Source: Desulfobulbaceae bacterium (GTDB lineage Bacteria > Desulfobacterota > Desulfobulbia > Desulfobulbales > Desulfobulbaceae). Taken from it: a DNA stretch of 12,670 nt. Below are positions 1-6,900 of the stretch, piece after piece. The DNA lies in contig JALVAI010000064.1 in the NCBI GenBank assembly GCA_027011235.1, positions 1 to 12,670 of the forward strand, in the 5' to 3' direction. The notes below the pieces were generated by a model. The model was not told the DNA's origin. It saw only the letters and a program-made list of their open reading frames with translations, and did not search any database. Within the stretch, counting starts at the first letter, position 1. Every line of letters begins with the position of its first letter. The position numbers and the translations under genes are program-made.

Positions 1-164
1 TGATGGCGTCGTAAAAACTTCGATCTACTGCGTCGTGTGTCCTGTGGCGATTCTCGACATACTACATGTATAGTCAAGACCCGCCACAGAACACTACTCC
101 TTGTATATCTGTGTTTTTACTTAGCCATCTTTAAGCATTGTCTGGACTTTTTACGAGTTCATCA
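1..164. repeat. MITE-like imperfect palindromic repeat
   Basis: Positions 2-129 form a long imperfect inverted repeat centred on the perfect octamer TACATGTA (63-70). The arms share blocks such as GATGGC, GTAAAAAC, GAT-TAC, GTGT, CTGTGGCG, CT-GAC and TACA in the same order, about 65 nt per arm. An outer pair of ends also matches as an inverted repeat: 1-17 (TGATGGCGTCGTAAAAA) against the complement of 148-164 (TGATGAACTCGTAAAAA), 14 of 17 identical. No coding sequence fits inside. The structure is that of a non-autonomous mobile repeat (MITE or large REP). I recall elements with TGATG...TCGTAAAAA ends being scattered in Desulfobacterota genomes but cannot verify this here. The element may extend left of the window. 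Confidence 0.6.
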
Positions 165-180
165 GCTGTTATTTATTTGC

Positions 181-218
181 AAAAAAGGATGGTCCTGGAT
201 GGGCCATCCTTTTTTTTT
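181..218. terminator. Bidirectional rho-independent terminator
   Basis: A 9-bp stem GGATGGTCC (187-195) / GGGCCATCC (201-209), with one G-U pair and a 5-nt loop, is flanked by six A on the left (181-186) and nine T on the right (210-218). It can therefore act in both directions. On the minus strand it lies about 30 nt after the stop codon of the selenoprotein gene and would end the rarA operon transcript. Confidence 0.88.
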
Positions 219-248
219 GTTTGCCAGGGTGGGCAAGCCAAGCCAGCG

Positions 249-1874
249 TTAACCGGCCGGGCATCTGATTTTATCAGTTTTTCTTGTGAAGTTAAAATGT
301 TTGTCTCTTTTTTGGGTGTGGCATTGCAGACAGGTGTTTGCATCCGGTTTTCCGGGCACTCTGCTTTCCGGGTCCTGGGAATGCAGCCGGGCCGGGCCAT
401 GGCAGGTTTCACAACCGACACCCCGTAGTCGTGGAGGAATAGTTGTCAGCAGCGCTTCCTGACTGGTCAGATCTGGCTCATAATTTGGCAGGGTGGCGTG
501 GCAGGATATGCAGTCGGGATTATACTGTTGATCTTTATTGACAAGTGTCTGCCATGCCCTGGCATGATCGGTCTGCAGGTAAAAGGCAACCTGGATGGGA
601 TGACATTTTTGACAGATCCGACTGCCTGCCATATCGGCAAAAGGGGCTGGCTGGTGTGCGTTATTTGATGATTGCCGCTGTTTTTCCCACCTTTGCCGCA
701 ACTTCTGCTGCTCTTTCCTGTTTATTATATTGACCTCACGTCTGGTCCGGTCAACAATGGCCTTTACCTCCTTGTCTTCCGGAATGGAGGTTTCCACCGC
801 GATGAAGGTGTTGTGGAACCGACAGGCTGTCCCCGCGTTATCGTCTTGTAGGGTGAGTTTTTTTAGTTTGCGTTCCAGTTCCGCCGCTCCCCTGACCAGC
901 CGTTGATACTGGAGGTTATTTCGGAGTTCCTCTTGCGGGTGACGTTTTTCCATCCTGCCTATCTGCCAGCGTAATCGATCAAGACGGTTCTGAGTCTTTA
1001 TCAACTGATCCGTATCATTACTACTCCAGGTTTTGGTCCCTCCCCAGTCGACCTTGAGAATGCCGAGCGATTTTCCCCGGCTTGCGGTCCGGCAGAGCAG
1101 GGTATTGTTGATATTGAGCGGCGGCTGGTTGCCACCACCCTGTCCGGCCTGGAATATGATGTGTATATTTTTGAATTTTTGAGCTATTTCTCTGTTGGTC
1201 TGCGGCGAAGCGCTGGAGAGAAGGATGATAAGGTCCGCCCTGTTGTCTATTTTTTTCAGCACTGCCGGCAGCACCTCCTGCCATGGAAGGACATGGTACT
1301 GGTGTTGCTGCCGGTTTCCGGATAGTGGTCCTGTCAGGCCAATGCAGCCAATCGTCATGTTGCCGGCTTTTATCATGCGATATGGTGGAAAAATTGGCGT
1401 ATTTTCCTTGTCTTCGTAAAGATTGGCAGAGAGAAGAGAGAGGTCATTTTTTTTTGCCAGCCGGACAAGAAAATCCGTTCCCGCGGCCAGGTCATAAGGA
1501 GAGACACCGATGGCCCTGATCTGCATCGCCGCCATTGCCTGGCCGATGCCTTTGGCGATACGTCTGGCTGGTTTCAACTGGATGGGGGAAAGATAGGGGC
1601 GGGCAAAAAACATGGCCCCGCCGTCGATTGCAATCACCGGTTGTTTGCCTGTGTGGCGCAGCTGCTGTTTGATAAGGTATGCCTTTCTGGACAGACCGCC
1701 CAGTTGATGACGGCTTCAGCCGCAGGGCTCAAGCTCGCCCCGGATATCATTGCCGTAGAGTATGGTTATTTTCTGTTCAGCGGCTCGACTGCCGGCCGAA
1801 GCGGCAGGAATGACCAGGAAAAATCCAAGAAAAAAAAGGAAGAGGGTAATAAAATTGCTATGCTGATTTTGCAT
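249..1874 (-). CDS. Exported UshA-like / tetrahaem cytochrome c selenoprotein (UGA = Sec53)
   Basis: This is read as one 541-residue protein with the UGA at 1716-1718 decoded as selenocysteine. Residues 1-27 form a signal peptide with an F/L-rich core and an A-S-A cleavage site. Residues about 35-270 resemble the UshA/5'-nucleotidase metallophosphatase fold (ITILYGNDIRGELEPCG, then QLGGLSRK, then SANLY), but the usual metal-binding histidines are missing: NDxH reads NDIR, and the expected LSHLG and GGH positions read LSSAS and QAGQG. So it is probably not a nucleotidase. Residues about 280-400 are charged, helical and coiled-coil-like. The C-terminal cytochrome c554-type part has four CXXCH sites at 421, 455, 488 and 515. 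Sec53 sits in C51-G52-U53, a likely redox pair facing the periplasm. The ATG (1872-1874) overlaps the end of rarA by 17 nt and its Shine-Dalgarno is weak, so translation is probably coupled. The substrate is unknown; an extracytoplasmic electron-transfer or reductase role is inferred. A Cys homologue with CGC would be the natural counterpart. The alternative is a nonsense-mutated pseudogene, made unlikely by the SECIS and the intact frame on both sides. Confidence 0.85.
1687..1718 (-). promoter_or_regulatory. Bacterial SECIS element with its UGA codon
   Basis: In mRNA sense, the UGA is followed by 18 nt and then the loop GGUCU. The loop is closed by a 6-bp stem CUGGGC (1703-1698) / GUCCAG (1692-1687), with one G-U pair. 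In E. coli fdhF, as I remember it, the UGA is also followed by exactly six codons and then GGU CUG in the apical loop bound by SelB. Loop sequence, spacing and stem all fit a bacterial SECIS. Part of the match could come from the protein motif LGGL, so the stem pairing is the more independent evidence. Confidence 0.85.
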
Positions 1875-3189
1875 TGGTTTGTGCTCGTTTTGCTAATATT
1901 TTCCGCCACTTGATTAGGCGGTCCCGAATGATGGCCTCAAAGCCGCGGTTTGTCGGCTGGTAATATCTTGTGCCCACAAGTTCAGCGGGCAGGTGTTCCT
2001 GGTCGACCAGGCCGTCTTCCTGGTCATGGGCATATCGGTATCCCCTGCCATAGCCGATGGTTTTCATCATTTTGGTGGGGGCATTACGCAGGTGCATGGG
2101 CACCGGCAGGGAACCAGTGGCCCTTATGTCCTTGTCTATATGATGTTCCATGCGATAGAGGGCATTGCTCTTGGGGGCGGTGGCAAGGTAGGTAACGGCC
2201 TGCATGAGCGCCAGGTCCCCTTCGGGCGAACCCAGCATCTGATAGGCGTCCCTGGCGGCAATGGCGACCGTCAGTCCCTGCGGATCGGCAATGCCCACAT
2301 CTTCACTGGCAAAACGGATCAGGCGTCGGGCAATATAGAGCGGGTCCTCACCGCTTTTCAGCAGCCTGCGCAACCAGTAGGCCGCACCGTCCGGATCGCT
2401 GTCCCGCATGCTTTTATGAAGCGCTGATATGAGATTGTAATGTTCCTCGCCCATGTTGTCAAAGCGCAGGGCCTGTTGCTGTGCCGCCTGCCGGATAATG
2501 TCGATGGTGATTTCACCATGCCCGTTGTCCTTGTTGACAAGGGCGGCCGCGGTTTCCAGGCAGTTCAAGGCCCGGCGGCAATCACCGTCGGCTGACCGGG
2601 CCAAGGCTTCCAGGGCCTCCCGATCTATTGTCAGTTTCTGTTTGCCCAGGCCGTTTTCAGGGTCATCAATGGCCCGTTTGATGATGGTTTGAATGTCCGT
2701 ACTGGCCAGCGGCTTGAGGACCAGGAGTTGGGTTCTTGAAAGAAGCGGCGCAATGACGTGAAAGGAAGGGTTTTCCGTTGTTGCGCCGATAAGCGTCAAC
2801 AGGCCGCTTTCAACATGGGGGAGAAAACCATCCTGCTGTCCCTTGTTGAAGCGGTGGATCTCGTCAACAAAGAGAATGGTTGGTTTGTCGCTTTGGCCTC
2901 TTTTGGCTTCCGCTTCGGCGACAATGCGTCTGACATCCTTGACACCGGAGAGGACAGCGGAAAAAAAGATAAAATCAGCCGACAGGCTGTGGGCAAGAAT
3001 AGTCGCCAGGGTGGTCTTGCCCGATCCCGGTGGCCCCCAGAGCAAGAGCGACGGTATCCTGCCCTGCTCGATGAGCCGGTTGAGCAGGCGGCCCTCTCCT
3101 GTGAGATGCTCCTGACCGACAAAATGGGCCATTGTCCTGGGCCGCATCCGTTCGGCAAGGGGTGTGTTGTGCTGATGTTGTTTCTGCAT
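1858..3189 (-). CDS. rarA: Replication-associated recombination protein A (AAA+ ATPase, MgsA/RarA)
   Basis: This 443-residue cytoplasmic AAA+ ATPase of the RarA/MgsA/WHIP family acts at stalled replication forks and single-strand DNA ends and interacts with SSB. The N-terminus has the family opening (PLAERMRPRT...FVGQEHL). Walker A is GPPGSGKT at 52-59 and Walker B is FVDEIH at 107-112. Next comes the family segment IGATTENPSF with the arginine-finger region LLSRTQ. The C-terminal tetramerisation half includes DPDGAAYWLRRLL and IRFASEDVGIADPQ. Length is typical. The frame stays open upstream to 3300, but the ATG at 3187-3189 (MQKQHQ) starts right before the conserved region and has AAAGG a few bases upstream, so I chose it. 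It is first in an operon with the overlapping selenoprotein gene. Confidence 0.95.
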   Translation of the reverse strand: MQKQHQHNTPLAERMRPRTMAHFVGQEHLTGEGRLLNRLIEQGRIPSLLLWGPPGSGKTTLATILAHSLSADFIFFSAVLSGVKDVRRIVAEAEAKRGQSDKPTILFVDEIHRFNKGQQDGFLPHVESGLLTLIGATTENPSFHVIAPLLSRTQLLVLKPLASTDIQTIIKRAIDDPENGLGKQKLTIDREALEALARSADGDCRRALNCLETAAALVNKDNGHGEITIDIIRQAAQQQALRFDNMGEEHYNLISALHKSMRDSDPDGAAYWLRRLLKSGEDPLYIARRLIRFASEDVGIADPQGLTVAIAARDAYQMLGSPEGDLALMQAVTYLATAPKSNALYRMEHHIDKDIRATGSLPVPMHLRNAPTKMMKTIGYGRGYRYAHDQEDGLVDQEHLPAELVGTRYYQPTNRGFEAIIRDRLIKWRKILAKRAQTNAKSA

Positions 3190-3517
3190 GGGGCCTTTAT
3201 GGGATACCAGGAGGGATAAATGTTTTGTCTGTTTGATCTCTCCTTTCGGTTTTTTCGCGGGAAAACAGGGGTATGTCTTTGGGCGGAAATCTCTTGTCAC
3301 ACTTTGGAGCCGGGACAGTATCCGGCCTGTTCCCTGATAATTTTTTCACAACTGTATTATCAAACGAATCAGGGTGTTCGTCAAGGGTATGATTTTGTCT
3401 CCGGCCGCCGCATCATTGCCTTGCGCGCGCTATGGTGGTAAGATGCCGCAATAGTCTCGGAAGCGGTCTTGCAGAGATTTGCCCCGGGAAGATTTGAAGT
3501 AGGCAGGCGGTGTCTTG
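3190..3517. other. Intergenic region between the PilZ gene and rarA
   Basis: This 328-nt gap holds the promoter at 3356-3384 and otherwise no gene I can support. A plus-strand open frame at 3220-3441 resembles no family, lacks a clear ribosome binding site and is read as chance. I see no convincing hairpin-plus-T-tract terminator after the PilZ gene, so some read-through into rarA is possible. Confidence 0.5.
3356..3384 (-). promoter_or_regulatory. Putative sigma70-type promoter for the rarA-selenoprotein operon
   Basis: On the minus strand, TTGACG (3384-3379) is followed by a 17-nt spacer and GATAAT (3361-3356). Both boxes match the consensus at five of six positions. A start near 3349 would give a leader of about 160 nt before the rarA ATG. 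Confidence 0.6.
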
Positions 3518-3961
3518 TCAGGCGCTGTCGGAAATGGTATGGGAGTTCCACCAGTCGCCCCGTTTTTTTTGCTGCTGTTCCATCGCCTTTCTCAGGTGTT
3601 TTATCTGTTCGTCCCCGGGGCTGGTGAGAAATTCGATTCCCATCTTGAAGGCCCGGATTTTATCGCGGCGAAACAGGTCCAGCCAGATGGGATGGGCGGT
3701 AATGGAAAAGGGAATGTTTTCCGGTGGAACATTAATGGTGAGCTGCAACACCCGAGAATCGTCTTCACGGGTTGAGTGAAAGACATGATAGGCATTCTGC
3801 ATTACCTGGGTCATGAGCAGGCAGGCGCCATGTTCGGAGATATCAATGATCCGCCCGGAAAACGGTCCTGCAAGACGCTGTCCGGTTGTCTTATTTTTTG
3901 CATTGACCAGAATGGGAAGATAATCGGTGATGCGTTTTGATCGTCTCAGCTCGGTGATCAT
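3518..3961 (-). CDS. PilZ-domain protein (probable c-di-GMP receptor)
   Basis: This 147-residue soluble protein carries the two PilZ c-di-GMP binding motifs. RxxxR is at the very N-terminus (R6-R10 in ELRRSKRI) and D-x-S-x-x-G is at D40-G45 (DISEHG). The rest (VPPENIPFSITAHPIWLD, then RAFKMGIEFL) matches the six-stranded PilZ barrel and its closing strand. A charged C-terminal helix follows (DEQIKHLRKAMEQQQKK). There are no other domains, so it probably acts as a stand-alone adaptor for a cyclic-di-GMP-controlled process; the target cannot be read from context. The ATG at 3959-3961 has GGAAG just upstream. It is divergent from the gabD-like gene. Confidence 0.85.
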   Translation of the reverse strand: MITELRRSKRITDYLPILVNAKNKTTGQRLAGPFSGRIIDISEHGACLLMTQVMQNAYHVFHSTREDDSRVLQLTINVPPENIPFSITAHPIWLDLFRRDKIRAFKMGIEFLTSPGDEQIKHLRKAMEQQQKKRGDWWNSHTISDSA

Positions 3962-4108
3962 GGGACTTCCAGGTAAAAGAAACAGGAAATGATTAATTTT
4001 CTTTTAGCATATTTTACCCATTTCATAAATAAAAAAGAACGGTCCTGCCCGATGATAGCTCTGTTTTGTTAATCGAGCCGCAGGAACAAGATAGTGATGG
4101 GAGTAATT

Positions 4109-5584
4109 ATGGAACTGCACAACAGGAAGCTGTTTCGTCAGCAATGCCTCAGTAATGGCCAATGGATTTCTTCGTCGTCCGGAGATGTGATGGCAGTGTA
4201 TAATCCTGCGACCGGAGAACGTATAGGTACGGTCCCGGCCCTTGGCGCAGGGGAAACAGCGGCAACGATAGCCGCCGCCGATCATGCCTGGCAGGGTTGG
4301 CGCTCGATGACGGCCCATGAACGGTCGCGGATTATCCGCCGCTGGTATGACCTGATCGTTGCCCACCAGGATGACCTGGCTGTGATTATGACAACAGAGC
4401 AGGGCAAGCCGCTGGCCGAGGCCCGGGGCGAGGTCCTGTACGGAGCCGCCTTTGTTGAATGGTTTGCCGAAGAGGCCAAACGGGTGTATGGCGACACCAT
4501 ACCCATGGCCCAGCCCGGAAAGCGGATTGTTGTTATCAAGCAACCTGTCGGTGTCTGTGCGGCCATTACTCCGTGGAATTTTCCCTCGGCCATGATAACC
4601 CGCAAGGCGGCGCCGGCCCTGGCCGCCGGCTGTCCGGTGGTCATCAAACCTGCGGCCCAGACCCCGTTTTCCGCCCTGGCCCTTGCTGAACTGGCAATGG
4701 AGGCAGGAATTCCGGCCGGGGTGTTTAATGTCCTGACTGGTCCGGCATCAGAAATAGGCGGAGAGTTAACGGCAAATCCTGTTGTCAGAAAGCTCAGTTT
4801 TACCGGATCGACGGCAGTCGGCAAGATGTTGATGCGGCAATGTGCCGACACGGTGAAAAAGATTTCCCTGGAACTGGGCGGCCATGCGCCATTTCTTGTC
4901 TTTGGTGATGCAGACCTTGATGCCGCCGTTGACGGGGCGCTTGCCTCCAAGTACAGGAATGCCGGCCAGACCTGTGTCTGCGCCAACAGGTTCCTTGTCC
5001 ACCACCAGGTTTATGACGCATTTGCTGACAAACTGATAGCAAAGGTGCAGAGTCAGCTCAACGTGGGTAACGGCTTTGATGATACCGTCAATCAGGGGCC
5101 GCTCATTGATTTAAATGCCGTTATCAAGGTTGAAGAACAGATAAGGGACGCCCTTGACAAGGGTGCTCGTCTTGGTTGCGGCGGCCACCGCATTGGAGAT
5201 TCCGGTTTCTTTTTTGAGCCCACCATTTTGCTGGATGTAACTCCGGAGATGCGCATTGCCCATGAGGAGACCTTTGGCCCTGTGGCCCCGCTTTTTTCCT
5301 TTGCAACCGAGGAAGAGGCCATCCGGTTGGCCAATGATACCCCCTATGGGCTGGCCTCCTATTTTTACAGTCGTGACATCGGCCGGGTCTGGCGGGTGGC
5401 CGAACAGCTTGAATACGGGATGGTCGGGATCAATACCGGCATCATGTCGACCGAATCCGCACCCTTTGGCGGCATAAAGGAATCTGGTATCGGCCGGGAA
5501 GGATCAAGATATGGCATGGACGAGTACCTGGAGATGAAATATCTCTGCCTCGGTGGCCTGGACATGCCTGATTCAGGGGGATAA
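4109..5584 (+). CDS. gabD: NAD(P)-dependent succinate-semialdehyde dehydrogenase
   Basis: This 491-residue aldehyde dehydrogenase closely follows E. coli GabD along its whole length. It oxidises succinate semialdehyde to succinate in the cytoplasm (GABA or 4-hydroxybutyrate catabolism). Visible family segments include LFRQQ at the start, QGKPLAEA, WFAEEAKRVYGDTIP, ITPWNFP, KPAAQTPFSALALAELA and KLSFTGSTAVG. The general base is E255 in ELGG and the nucleophile is C289 in NAGQTCVCANR, spaced as in the family. ELGG is followed by H rather than the N usual in GabD, a minor variation. I chose the ATG at 4109 because GGGAG lies five bases upstream; an ATG at 4097 and a GTG at 4094 are in frame but poorly spaced. 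Substrate assignment is by similarity only. No GABA transaminase is nearby. The 3' end overlaps folE2 tail to tail. Confidence 0.92.
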   Translation: MELHNRKLFRQQCLSNGQWISSSSGDVMAVYNPATGERIGTVPALGAGETAATIAAADHAWQGWRSMTAHERSRIIRRWYDLIVAHQDDLAVIMTTEQGKPLAEARGEVLYGAAFVEWFAEEAKRVYGDTIPMAQPGKRIVVIKQPVGVCAAITPWNFPSAMITRKAAPALAAGCPVVIKPAAQTPFSALALAELAMEAGIPAGVFNVLTGPASEIGGELTANPVVRKLSFTGSTAVGKMLMRQCADTVKKISLELGGHAPFLVFGDADLDAAVDGALASKYRNAGQTCVCANRFLVHHQVYDAFADKLIAKVQSQLNVGNGFDDTVNQGPLIDLNAVIKVEEQIRDALDKGARLGCGGHRIGDSGFFFEPTILLDVTPEMRIAHEETFGPVAPLFSFATEEEAIRLANDTPYGLASYFYSRDIGRVWRVAEQLEYGMVGINTGIMSTESAPFGGIKESGIGREGSRYGMDEYLEMKYLCLGGLDMPDSGG

Positions 5585-6328
5585 TGGTTCAAGATCCCGG
5601 CTGTCCACATAGGCATAGGCGGAGTGTTTGTGGATGGATTCAAAGCTTTCCACCCCGATGGAGAACCAACCGATATCGGGGTGGGCCATGGCCTTCTGGG
5701 CCGCCATTCTGACCACGTCTTCGACAAACATGGGGTTGTTGTAGGCGGTTTCGGTGACAAATTTTTCATCGGGCCGCTTGAGTAGGGCAAACAGGCGGCA
5801 GGAACCACAGCTCTCGACCAGCTCGATGAGTTCTTCCAGCCAGATAAACCTGTTGTTCTTCGGTTCCGCCAGCAGACATACCTCGGCCCGTTGATTATGG
5901 GCGCCGGCCGCACTTATTTCCTTGGAACAGGGGCAAAGGGTGGTCACCGGTACCTCGACCTTGAGCAGGAGTTGCCGGCCTGGCGCGGTTGATCCGCGAA
6001 AGGAACACTGATATTCCATCAGGCTGGCGGTGCCGGTGACCGGCGCCTTCCGGGTCAGGAAATAGGGAAACCGCATTTCCATTCCCGCTTGTTCAGCCTG
6101 GAGCTGCCTCCGGAGGTTGGCCAACAGTTCCGGAAACACCCTGGCATGTATGTCCCGGCTGTACCTGGTCAGGATATCGGTAAAGACCGACACACATGAC
6201 CCTCTCAGGCGGCGGGGCATCCTGGCCTTAAGCGAAATAGTGGCAATGGTCTGCTGGCGGGCCCCTGTTTTTTCCCGGATGCTGACCGGACAGGTGAAGT
6301 TGTTGATACCTACAGCGTCAAGTTTCAT
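5573..6328 (-). CDS. folE2: GTP cyclohydrolase FolE2 (GCYH-IB)
   Basis: This 251-residue type IB GTP cyclohydrolase I makes 7,8-dihydroneopterin triphosphate from GTP, the entry step to folate and possibly queuosine. It carries the family signature TTLCPCSKEIS...GAHNQR, with C132 and H144 spaced like the metal-ligand Cys and His of characterised FolE2. The C-terminal motif YNNPMFVEDVVR and the region IGWFSIGVESFESIH are also present. Where many FolE2 proteins read KGTHMSRF, this one reads RGSCVSVF (residues about 42-49), a notable variant. The ATG at 6326-6328 begins the conserved N-terminus; a TTG at 6337 is in frame but less likely. The 3' end overlaps the gabD 3' end by 12 bp in convergent orientation, with no terminator visible between them. 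Confidence 0.92.
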   Translation of the reverse strand: MKLDAVGINNFTCPVSIREKTGARQQTIATISLKARMPRRLRGSCVSVFTDILTRYSRDIHARVFPELLANLRRQLQAEQAGMEMRFPYFLTRKAPVTGTASLMEYQCSFRGSTAPGRQLLLKVEVPVTTLCPCSKEISAAGAHNQRAEVCLLAEPKNNRFIWLEELIELVESCGSCRLFALLKRPDEKFVTETAYNNPMFVEDVVRMAAQKAMAHPDIGWFSIGVESFESIHKHSAYAYVDSRDLEPLSP

Positions 6329-6432
6329 GGCCTTCAATTACCGTATTTTTATGCCATGCTCAAGAAAAGAAGTCGACCGGTAAAAGAAAAAAATGGTCGG
6401 TGATGGCCCGATACAGCTTTATTTGAAGGCAG

Positions 6433-6441
6433 TGATAAAAT
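6433..6441 (+). promoter_or_regulatory. Possible extended -10 box upstream of the S4-domain gene
   Basis: TGATAAAAT matches an extended -10 (TGnTATAAT) except for one base. No good -35 is visible. Transcription from it would start near 6448, downstream of the first in-frame ATG (6442), which would favour the GTG start at 6499. Weak evidence on its own. Confidence 0.3.
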
Positions 6442-6498
6442 ATGGTAGGTTGCATTCTCATGCAGAATGTGGCAGGGGAAAGAGCAACAGGAGTTGAG

Positions 6499-6885
6499 GT
6501 GGCCGGGGACAAGGTTCGCATAGATAAATGGCTATGGGCGGCCCGATTTTTCAAGACCCGCTCTCTGGCGGCAAGGGCCGTGACCGGGGGACATGTCCAT
6601 ATTAACGGCGCCCGGGTCAAGGCGGCGCGTCCGGTGCAGCCGGGTGACAGGGTGCACATCAGGCGTGGAGAAGAGGAATTTACTGTAACGGTGCAGGCCC
6701 TGAGCGGGAAAAGGGGGCCGGCAAAGGTGGCTGTGACCCTGTATGAGGAGACGGAAGAATCCATTGCCGCCCGGGAGATCGCCCGGGAAGAGAGACGTTT
6801 GATCCGGGCCCGGGCGGCGCATCCCGATCGGCGGCCGGACAAGAGACAGCGCCGTCAGATCAGGAAATTTTTACGTAAAGATTAA
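6499..6885 (+). CDS. hslR: Hsp15-like S4-domain RNA-binding protein
   Basis: This 128-residue basic protein is similar to E. coli Hsp15, which binds 50S subunits carrying a nascent chain after abortive translation and helps recycle them. The S4 domain fills the first half: VRIDKWLWAARFFKTRSLA, then GGHVHINGARVKAARPVQPGD. The second half has the Hsp15 elements LYEETEESIAAREIAREER and HPDRRPDKRQRR near the C-terminus. The start is ambiguous. The frame opens at ATG 6442 (19 residues longer) and also has ATG 6460, but neither has a well-placed Shine-Dalgarno. GTG 6499 has CAGGAG five bases upstream and starts just before the conserved domain, as in E. coli. It is divergent from folE2, with purH following at 15 nt. 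Confidence 0.85.
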   Translation: MAGDKVRIDKWLWAARFFKTRSLAARAVTGGHVHINGARVKAARPVQPGDRVHIRRGEEEFTVTVQALSGKRGPAKVAVTLYEETEESIAAREIAREERRLIRARAAHPDRRPDKRQRRQIRKFLRKD

Positions 6886-6900
6886 CAGTTGAGGGAAGTT

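Noticed and set aside
37..428. Short plus-strand open frames at the left edge
   Set aside because: They cross the palindromic repeat and the terminator hairpin, resemble no family and have no ribosome binding site.
249..1637. A 462-residue protein starting at GTG 1637 as the complete gene
   Set aside because: It lacks a signal peptide, begins in the middle of a conserved domain and has no Shine-Dalgarno. Read-through of the UGA restores a full N-terminus.
1641..1913. Plus-strand open frame of 90 residues
   Set aside because: It is the antisense of the selenoprotein N-terminus; the minus strand gives a signal peptide and a recognisable domain there.
2758..3219. Plus-strand open frame of 153 residues
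   Set aside because: It is a shadow of rarA, whose Walker motifs lie on the opposite strand.
3220..3441. Possible small gene in the PilZ-rarA gap
   Set aside because: Its composition is not protein-like, it has no ribosome binding site and it overlaps the promoter on the other strand.
4004..4986. Minus-strand open frames across the gabD region
   Set aside because: They are antisense to a full-length, strongly conserved aldehyde dehydrogenase.
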